Positions 56,718 to 64,000 of a stretch of 64,000 nt of DNA are shown here, piece by piece; the stretch's first letter is position 1; every line of letters begins with the position of its first letter. The position numbers and the translations under genes were made by a program. Below the pieces are notes generated by a model. The model saw only the letters and a program-made list of their open reading frames with translations, searched no databases and was not told the DNA's origin. The stretch is from Staphylotrichum longicolle (lineage: Eukaryota > Ascomycota > Sordariomycetes > Sordariales > Chaetomiaceae), in NCBI GenBank assembly GCA_019096155.1, contig JAHCVI010000002.1, positions 2,852,001 through 2,916,000 on the forward strand, in the 5' to 3' direction.

Positions 56718-57891
56718 ATGTTTGGGTTCCGTGCTCACGCGACTCGACGTGGTGGGAAGACCACCGAGAGTCCCGCAGAGATTCGCGCGAGGATCCAGGG
56801 GGCCTACGATGCCGACGTTCCCTTTTTCTCCAAGGGCGGCTTACAGCAGATTTCCAACGCGTTCAACAGTGCCGGCAAAAGCCCCAACCCTTGCACCGTC
56901 CCCATTATGGGTGTTGATGGGGTGGCCGTTGGTTGCCGCCTGCACACGGGGCAGATTGAGGAGGACTGCCCAGCGCCCTGGGTCTCGCCCGACTCTTCGG
57001 TGGTGATGTAAGTCACGCCCCTGTCTTCACAACTCATACCCACCAAGAACGTACGTTGCTAACCCCTCCTAGCACTAAGCCGTATCTCCAGTACCGCAGC
57101 CTTGAGGACATGACCGGCACCTCCCGAACCGGCTACAGTTTTGACCCGGATTCCGGCTACCTCCCCATAGTAATCGAGCAAAACGGCGAGGAACGCGACA
57201 AGACTACCGGCGCCATTATCCGGCATCCCTCCTTTGCGCCGAAGGACATTGCGGAGGACTTCTTCGCCAGCGGTCGCGCATATTGGGAAGCAAGCGACAC
57301 CTTCCGCCGGCTCGGCTCCATCTTCTTCGGCCAGACCAACATCACCCTCCCGCCGCGCATCGACAAAGTTATCGGCTTCGCTCTGGGCACGCTCACGATG
57401 CGGTACCGCACGGAGCCTTCACGGAGCGCCGTCCAGCATGCACTGCTGCTGAGCATCCGCGACTGGTTGCTGGCTCGCTGCGGTGTGGCGTGTTACGTGC
57501 AAGACCCCATGTGCCAGGACGCCGATAGGGAGATTCTGGGGAAGGCTGGGGTGGAGGTGGTGGACGATCCGGAGGGGTTCCTCAAGGTGGATGAGAACAG
57601 TGTGGTGGTGACGTTTGCGCCGGGTTTCGCGCTGCGGGAGGTCATTGCCGATATTGCGAGGCCGGCGGTGATTATCTGGGCGCCCGTGGAGGGATATACT
57701 GGGTAAGTTGATTGCATACTCGTGATATTGCATGTTGCCCCTTGTGGACTCGGGAAGCTGACGCGTGCTGCAGTCACCACCCGCCCTCTCCACGCGTCAA
57801 AAGAATGATCGAAGAGGAATATGTCGCGGTGGACTGTCCGTTTGATTTGTCTATTTACAGCCCCACGCAGGTTTATGTCAGGAAGGTTTAG
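56718..57891 (+). CDS. SRR1-like domain protein
   Basis: Three exons (56718-57007, 57073-57702, 57774-57891) encode 345 residues. The C-terminal half carries the SRR1-like pattern: a strand with KVIGFALGTLTM, the segment CYVQDPMCQDADREIL, KAGVEVVDDPEGFLKVDENSVV, then a hydrophobic strand ending APVEGY. SRR1 was named in plants for circadian and phytochrome phenotypes. Fungal members are common but uncharacterised, and the fold resembles Rossmann-type enzymes. The N-terminus is basic with a Gly-rich beginning and no clear targeting signal. The 3' end converges on the GST-fold gene 230 bases away. Family assignment is good; biochemical role unknown. Confidence 0.8.
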
Positions 57892-58119
57892 TGGGGAAGC
57901 GTGACCATCGTTTGATGGGGTGGTTTGCATCGCTTCAGGTTGACTGCTTGGGTTAGCGGGCACGTTTTTGTCTACCTAGATAACTGTGTTGATGGTAATC
58001 GGTAGAATGACATACAGCTAATGTTTAATCTTCATCATCACCCCTACATTCAAGACTTTTGTGCTCTCATAATCATACATACACGATTCAAGAGAACCAT
58101 GACCCCTGACAACGTCCCG

Positions 58120-59100
58120 TTAATCTTGCCAGCACTCGTAATCGCTGAAATACTGATCGTGTATCCTTTTGGCATACTCCATTACCACCGGGAAGCTGCG
58201 GACAACCTTCTCCGTTGCGGGTGCTCTGCGGTAGTATCATCAGCATTCACTCCTATCATATTGAGGAGCAAAGAAAGAAAGAAACTCACTGTTCACAAGC
58301 CAAAGCGGCGGCAACGAACCCAAACACAGTCGGATCCGCCTCAGTCGGCCTCTCGCCTCCCAACACCCAAAATGGTCCCTCACTCCCTGCGGCGAGTGCC
58401 TTGCTCCGTGACTCAACCAGCATGGCATTAACGCCCTCCCACGCCTCCAACCGCAGCGCCGCCATCTCCTCGCCCGTATACCGCAGCGCCCCCTGCCCTT
58501 GCAGCGTGGCCGTGACGTTACGGTACGCAAGCAACCCAACAAGCACGCGAACTGGGTAGGGCATGAAGCCGAGCACCGAGTCGCGCATGGCGTAGTAGTT
58601 GTCCACCCAGCGCTCACGGACCTGCACGAGTGAAATACCCCATCAGCACTGGAGACCACCTCCCCCCCCCCCCCCCCCTGGCTTTGATCCATTTCTCAAT
58701 GAAACAAGAAAAGGGAGAGCAATAAACGAACGCACCTGGTAGAAATACACCTTATCCTCCAACAAAGCCCTCATCCCGCCATCCCTCGCCCTCTCCACCC
58801 CGTCAACCTCTCGTTCAAATCAGCGAGATACCCGTCCTCGACCAGCCGGCGGGTGATGAGCGCCGAGTCGGCGAGCTGTTCAGGGGACGACGCCGACGGG
58901 TCTGGACTGGTGTTGAGCTCGACGTAGGGAATCTTGCCGCGCGGTGCCTTCATCGGGAGGCCGCTGTCGATGCGATAGGGCAGGCCGCCCATGCGCAGGC
59001 GCGCTTCGAGCTTGTTGACGAAGGGAGAGGGAACGTGGCGGTTGGTGGCGGGGAAGCCGCGGAAGAGGGTGAGGGCGGGGGTTGGTTTGGGAGAGGCCAT
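58120..59100 (-). pseudogene. FAX/metaxin-like GST-fold protein gene with a frameshift
   Basis: Three exons are evident (59100-58736, 58621-58290, 58225-58120). The first starts with a thioredoxin-fold segment (TLFRGFPATNRHVPSPFVNK and GKIPYVELN) typical of failed-axon-connections/metaxin-like GST proteins. The frame breaks after DLNERLT: as written it reaches a stop within ten codons, while the neighbouring frame reads VERARDGGMRALLEDKVYFYQ and runs to a good splice donor. One missing base in the C run at 58799-58802 explains this. The exon lengths sum to 803, one short of a multiple of three. The rest (VRERWVDNYYAMRDSVLGF, then RPTEADPTVFGFVAAAL and EKVVRSFPVVMEYAKRIH) is intact. Either an assembly error in an active gene or a recent null allele. 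Confidence 0.75.
58662..58678. repeat. 17-base C homopolymer inside an intron
   Basis: Seventeen consecutive C on the plus strand, in the first intron of the GST-fold gene, 40 bases from the acceptor. Confidence 0.8.
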
Positions 59101-59418
59101 TGTGGGTGTATCTGGGGGTTGTTGAGGGATTGTGATTGGAGATGGCGGTTGTAGAGATGATACGGAGACTATAAGAGCTGTAATTTGGACCGAGATAATC
59201 GGATGTTATAAGTTCATCCGTGTTTTCGTTTCAGTGTTATTACGTATCTCCGACGCCGACCGAGCTGAAAGCACCGAATCCTTCCAACGTTACAGCCTTT
59301 TCTCGGTTTCCAGGCAGCAAAGCGCTGAAGGATTCTAAAGTGGGTCGAGCTTACATTGGGTCAACCGTCAACCAACAAACTGATGAACGGACCAGTATTA
59401 TTCGATATTCTGTACTCT
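59101..59418. other. Intergenic
   Basis: Short stretch between two minus-strand genes; promoter of the GST-fold gene. Nothing else recognised. Confidence 0.5.
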
Positions 59419-60514
59419 TCACCTAGGGTTCGCATCTCGGCCGTGACTCAGACGGTCTCCTCCAGTTCCCAACTCGGTGGGTGGATGACCTCCCCACACC
59501 TCATACCTCTCATGATGCGCCGACATTTCTGTAATATCATGCACAGGCGCCTCCACCGGGTACTTGTATTCAACTTGCGGCCTTCCCGTCCACTGCCCGT
59601 CAAGCTCCTGTGCCGGTGATGACATTTTCCGCCTCCTATGCCTCAGGAACAATAGGATCGCCGCGATCCCGAGCAACAGACCTCCGAGAGCTGCGCCAAC
59701 GCCCACTCCGACCATCGCACCGGTGGACAGCCCGCCTTGACCAACCGCCGCTGAGGGATTGTCGGATGGAGAAGAGCTTGTGCCGCTCGTGCTCGCGGTT
59801 GTATCGGTCGCTCGCTGGTTCAGCGTCGTCGGGTTCGAACTGGGTGAAGAACTTGTTGGCGTTGGTGTTGATGGCAGATCAGACGACTGATAGTTGAGCT
59901 GGAACATTGGCGCCAGCAGAATCATTTCACGCACCGGCACCGGAACCGTGACTGTTCGAGCGGCGATGGGAGCAGTGGTAGGTCGCGACAAGGGGAGCGT
60001 CTGATCGTCGGTGATGGTCTCGGCGGTTATCGTGGTAGTGACGATTGTAGGAAAGACGACGGGTGGGAGGGTGGCGTTAAGGCGCACGAAGAGCTGCGTT
60101 CCTGAGCACATGGCCGTCGGCACGATCGTCTGGGTGCCTGAAGAGAGGATGGCGATGCATGTGTTGCCGGCCCTGTTTCCGCACTTGTAGCCCCTGAGAC
60201 CAGTCAGCCGGCTCCTTCAGTTCGTAGCATTTGGGAAGTGGCAGTTTGACGTACTCTGGACAACAGCCGATTGCCGTCTCACCAGGAACCAGGGAGAACT
60301 GAATATCCCACTGTGATCGGCGCCCATACTCGGCCGTGCACGCTGTCGTGTAGCCCGTCGGACATGCCAGTCCTGGGGAATAGAAGCCCAGGCCCAAGAA
60401 GGGATGCGTTGCTTGGTTTAAGCTCGCAGCCGGAGGCCAGCATCCGATGTCGTCCTCAACTGGCCCGGTCCCCCGCTGGTTACACAATGCTGGCCTCGGA
60501 AGGCTTCGGTGCAT
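59419..60514 (-). CDS. Cysteine-rich single-pass membrane protein, start unresolved
   Basis: Exons 60514-60255 and 60193-59419 with a 61-base GT-AG intron, at least 344 residues. The extracellular part has DDIGCWPPA, GFYSPGLACPTGYTTACTAEYG and, after splicing, IGCCPEGYKCGNRAGNTC, a cysteine pattern common in fungal surface proteins of unknown role. A Ser/Thr/Pro-rich mucin-like stalk follows. A transmembrane helix (GAMVGVGVGAALGGLLLGIAAI, about residue 255 on) and an RHRRRK stop-transfer come next, then a cytosolic tail of about 65 residues with YKYP and HERYEVWGGHPP. No signal peptide follows the chosen ATG, and an in-frame stop lies about 60 bases further upstream, so a 5' exon is probably missing from this model. 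Possibly a cell-wall or environment sensor; this is inference. Confidence 0.65.
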
Positions 60515-61416
60515 GTTTCGCAGTTGACATAATTGACGCTGCACTGGATGGTATAGACCATGATGTCGTCAATGGCCCAAGCATAACGCCGGCTTTGCCG
60601 TGACTGCCATGGCGTGAAGACCATGGGCTCAGGTTGGACTCGGTGATTGAGTGTGAAGATTCTCCAGGAACCGACTCCGTGAGGCGGGAGCCAGTGGACA
60701 TGAATCAACTCTATAAGTGCCCGTGCCGCAACTTGGACCCCAACTTTCTTGGCTGCTATAGCCGTCTGAATTTGAGAATCTGCAGACGGGCGGCAAAGAC
60801 GGCGCCTGAATATCAGGGCAAGGATGCGATTGGGTATACACCCGCCAATTTTCGGGTCGGACGGCTTATCGTCCATCTCCCCCTGTTGCAATGCTGGAAT
60901 GAGTTTGGGTCAAGCGCCTTGAAACGACTCTTCTTGCACGCCTCAAGGTCTCTTGAAGGGTGGAAGCTGCTGATAAGGTAAGAGAAGTACTTGCCATGTA
61001 CGCAGCCAGGTTTCTTCACCATGAATTGGGAGCCGTTGATGAAAGTAAAACGTGAATAGAATAAAGATAGGTACGGAAATGCCCTTTTCATGCGCAGGAC
61101 TCGATTGGAGGGTCGGAGCTGCAGGGGTTGCAGCTCAGGGGATGAGCTTGATTTGGGGTTTGGGGGCGGTTCAATGTTTGCTGAAATCATCTGGAGACAG
61201 TCTTCGGGTCCGTGAAGATTGGTCGGCTCCGTATATAAGCATTCACAATGTGCATGTGGCAAAGAGGCACAGCATCTTTGACAGGACCGTGTATCTGGTT
61301 GTTGAGGTAAGACTCAAGGCCTTCTCCACGATTTGACGCCTCACATCTCGTCCTTGGGTCTACTTGAGCATGGCACCTCGGTCAAACGCATCCCTTTGCG
61401 CTATCCGAAATGTTGA
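60515..61416. other. Intergenic, may hold a missing 5' exon
   Basis: Upstream of the membrane-protein model and downstream of the cyclase gene. I could not identify a signal-peptide exon with confidence. Confidence 0.4.
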
Positions 61417-62549
61417 CTAGAACAAAGCCAGTGCATTGGGCGGGGAAGCAACGAGGCCTGGGTGATTCAGGGGCACCGACGTCAGCAGGAAGCTGTATCT
61501 GCCCGTCTTCTTGGTGTACTCGCTGAGCGCCTTTAGATCCCAAAGCTCGCCAATGGGCATGCCGAACTGGTTGAGGAACCATGGGTGCAGGACTGAGACC
61601 CAGGGTTAGCCTTTCTCGATTTCATTCTGAGTTGCGGTTTGGATTCAGAGACTCACCCAGATCCGAGATCGCGCCCGGCGTTCCGTCGGCCTTGAGTGCC
61701 GGAATGGCTTCGAAACCATGCGCATCACCTGCCACGGCCGCGAAACGGTGGTTCCACACCCAGCGGGCTGTGTCCACGGTCCCGTGCACGCCTGACAACG
61801 TTCCGGCTTGGAACTTGGCAAACGTTTCCGGGGTCGGGGCCTCAAGAATCTCGGTGTACCCGGTCCGGACGATCAGGATGTCGCCGTGCCTGAATTCGAC
61901 TCCCTGGTGCTTCGCTACTTTCTCGATGTCTTCAGGCGTGATGCGGTAGCCATCGAGGGGATGGTAAGGCTTGCCCGTCGTCTCCTCGTGGTACCGCTTC
62001 CAGTCGATGAGAACGCCGCGTCCAACGACAGCACCCCGCGAGTGCCAGTGCTCAATTGTCGGTAGCGTATTCTCCTCGCTTGACTGCACCGAGAGGCCCT
62101 CTTTGGTTGGCTTCAGACCGTTATATGTGATGCCGTCTGTGGTGACGTGGCAGAGGCTGTCCCACTGGCTGCTGAACTGTGTGTTGAATTCGAGCTCGTC
62201 GTCCCAACCCTCGCAGTCCATGCCCATGTCCCTCAGGGCTTGCGGACGGTGGACTGGCGGCTTGCGGCCAGGGAGTGGGAACTTGATGCCATTCAGTGGC
62301 CAACTTCCCGCAGTTTCCATTAGTTCGTTTCTTTTTATGGATGCTTAGACGAGTTACCTACTTGAGCGAGATGGACACCCCTTCCTTCACCTCGGCCGCC
62401 GCCGCCACAACAATCTCGGGGGTCAGAAAGTTCAAGGTGCCAAAGACATCTTTCTTGCCGTCTTTGTCGAACACACCCCAGGCACAACCTTGAGGTTGAC
62501 CTTCGACCTTGGGGAGATCGTCGAAGTCAAGGACGGAACTAGGGTCCAT
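61417..62549 (-). CDS. Cyclase family (kynurenine formamidase-like) hydrolase
   Basis: Three exons (62549-62362, 62303-61657, 61592-61417) encode 336 residues. The family comprises metal-dependent hydrolases related to bacterial kynurenine formamidase and antibiotic-pathway cyclases. The fungal-type metal-site region reads NTQFSSQWDSLCH. HWHSRGAVVGRGVLIDW, RHGDILIVRTGYTE, AAVAGDAHGFEA and LHPWFLNQFGMPIGELWDL follow in the usual order. Both splice joins restore conserved sequence (SISLNWPLNG and ISDLVLHPW). The product is cytosolic, and the substrate cannot be told from sequence. Its neighbour on the right is the start of a flavin monooxygenase, so both may serve catabolism of a small organic compound, but they are not co-oriented. 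Confidence 0.9.
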
Positions 62550-63735
62550 GGCGGAGGATGGGAGTATGGCAGAATAAGACGAAACTGCACAGATGCTGAT
62601 GGAGGGATGCAGGATCCTGTCCCGCAATGGATACCAGGTAGTGAGTGATATTATGTTAGGGAGATTATTCGTGGAAAGGGACTGGATCCCCTTTGTGAGC
62701 GCCGCCTGGAGCAAACATCACATCCTTCGTCTAATAATACCAGCGCCGAGGAATGACAACCCCGCTCGAGCAATGACTGCAATGTTCCCTGCAGAGCGGT
62801 CTGCTGCTGCTAAGCGGGCCAAGAAGCCAATGGCGTGGCATCGCGGCGGATGGATGCTTGCTTTAAACCGTTTCCATCATGAAAATGCTCCTTCGGTGTG
62901 GAGTTGAGGCCAGGACATCTAATCCCTGTCAATCATGTTGCCATGACTGAGCCCCCGAAGGTTGAAACCCTTCCGAGCCGTTCCAAGCTTTCGTTAGTGG
63001 GCTTTTTGGCGGGGTGGCTGCAGGGAACTTGCTGATATCGAGCTAGCGTGCTGACGTGTGCGGAGATTTTGGCGAGATCGCCGTGCAGCACTGGAATCGC
63101 CTTTTCTCAACTCACTCTAGCCCTCGGCTCCTCCCGCCAACAGCAGCGCGCCTTCGGAAAAGGGGTATCACGCCTTATGTCAGCCCTAACTTCTTACTGA
63201 GCCCTGTGTTGACAGTTTGATACTCAACATGGTAGAATTGCTTTGTCTGGCTTCCATACCGAGGCACGCTGCATGAGGTGGGCAGGGAATCACAAAACAG
63301 GGTCGATCCACGATGGTCGAGCCCCCTGCGTCACATTCAGCCAAATTCCTTCCCCACCTGCAGACGACCGCAACCCTGCTGCGGTTGCGCGGCCTATGAG
63401 AATGGACCGGTATCGCGGACAGTTGAACATCCCGGAGGTCGTTTCATTCTGTTGAATGGTGTCTTGGTTGCTGTAAACCGAATACGATAACGGTGCATCG
63501 TTTTCGGATCCGGGATCTTCTCCCTCCATGTCGCTTCGTTGACCAGAGTTGCTGTCAGAGAGGGTCATAGCATCCGGTGAAAAGCCAATCAGACAAATGG
63601 GGGCAACAGACCGAGTCGGGACACCTGGTCTTGGACTGCGGCCAAGAGTACAAGCATATAAGGCACTCGTGGCCTCGTCCTCCTCGACAGTGCAACGACC
63701 ACAGCATATCTTGGTCACCATAAGACACCAGCCAC
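62550..63735. other. Divergent promoter region, cyclase / monooxygenase
   Basis: About 1.2 kb between divergent starts with no other gene recognised. The minus-strand frames at 63290-63964 and 63555-63950 overlap the monooxygenase and are shadows. Confidence 0.5.
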
Positions 63736-64000
63736 ATGACAGCCTCAGCCAACGGCGCAAACGGCAGCAACGCCGCCCCAAGCGCAGAAGAGATGAAGCT
63801 GTATGAGCTCTCGCAAAAGTACACCGCGAAGCCGCCAAGCGTTTCCGACCCGATGGCCTCGGCCAGTTTGTCCGACTCAAGAAGCCGGGAGCGAGAGATT
63901 CCGTGCTCTCGCCCAAGACCCCTGGGCCGACCACGCAGCTTTGAATGCAAAGGAAAGGGTCCAAGACGGCGCCAAGTCCAAGTTCCTGATCCTTTGGGCG
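63736..64000 (+). pseudogene. Flavin monooxygenase 5' end with two frameshifts (cut by window)
   Basis: From ATG at 63736 the frame reads MTASANGANGSNAAPSAEEM, then LYELSQKY. In a second frame it continues REAAKRFRPDGLGQFVRLKK, and in a third SERFRALAQDPWADHAALNA, then KSKFLILWA at the window edge. Together these make the N-terminus of fungal FAD/NAD(P)-binding monooxygenases of the Baeyer-Villiger/EthA-like group, where ...FLILGAG begins the first Rossmann motif. Two single-base losses, one at ACCGCG near 63823 and one in GGGAGC near 63888, would explain the frame changes. The expected first Gly of the dinucleotide-binding motif reads Trp. It could be a decayed gene or a poorly called stretch. 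The remainder lies outside the window. Confidence 0.6.

Noticed and set aside
63290..63964. A 224-codon minus-strand frame at the right end
   Set aside because: Overlaps the monooxygenase start, whose sense-strand segments are recognisable; the antisense product shows no domain.

Overview
This window looks like nuclear DNA of a filamentous ascomycete (Pezizomycotina, most likely Sordariomycetes). The pointers are short GT-AG introns of about 50-100 bases, a HET-domain gene, a Con-6 conidiation protein, fungal-type metabolic enzymes, two intron-bearing tRNA-Met genes, GC-rich coding DNA, and housekeeping genes whose closest recognisable relatives are fungal. No species can be named from the sequence alone.

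The left part (about 1-27 kb) is gene-poor and accessory in character. It holds a dienelactone hydrolase, a Con-6 gene, a tRNA-Met, a HET-domain gene, a four-segment membrane protein, a tRNA-Leu-like remnant, a MITE-like transposon and an SRPK-type kinase. Spread between 8 and 24 kb on the plus strand are four small genes (called A, B, C and D here: 8.1, 12.4, 23.5 and 18.0 kb) that appear to be diverged paralogues of a family I do not recognise. Three of them (B, C, D) place the start codon in a 4-base coding exon (ATG plus one base), followed by a phase-1 intron, a second exon of 120-123 bases and a second phase-1 intron before a Trp-rich, acidic last exon. This is the best candidate for an undescribed system.

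The middle (27-56 kb) is conserved core genome: ELP3 (tRNA wobble-uridine modification), succinyl-CoA ligase alpha, a UBC1-type E2 divergent from the proteasome ATPase Rpt2, a second identical tRNA-Met, ribosomal protein uL13 (L16), a BAG-domain co-chaperone, a dithiol glutaredoxin, an Aim18-type chalcone-isomerase-fold protein, the F-box/LRR protein GRR1 and a P-type cation ATPase. Four of these (UBC1, RPT2, GRR1, BAG) belong to ubiquitin/proteasome/chaperone quality control.

The right end (56-64 kb) holds an SRR1-like protein, a FAX-type GST-fold gene, a cysteine-rich single-pass membrane protein, a cyclase-family hydrolase and the 5' end of a flavin monooxygenase. The kinase, the GST and the monooxygenase each carry apparent single-base frameshifts in or next to short G/C runs. 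Together with G/C tracts of 15-21 bases this suggests either base-calling contraction or real decay; raw reads would decide. Exon coordinates were worked out by hand from reading frames and splice motifs.
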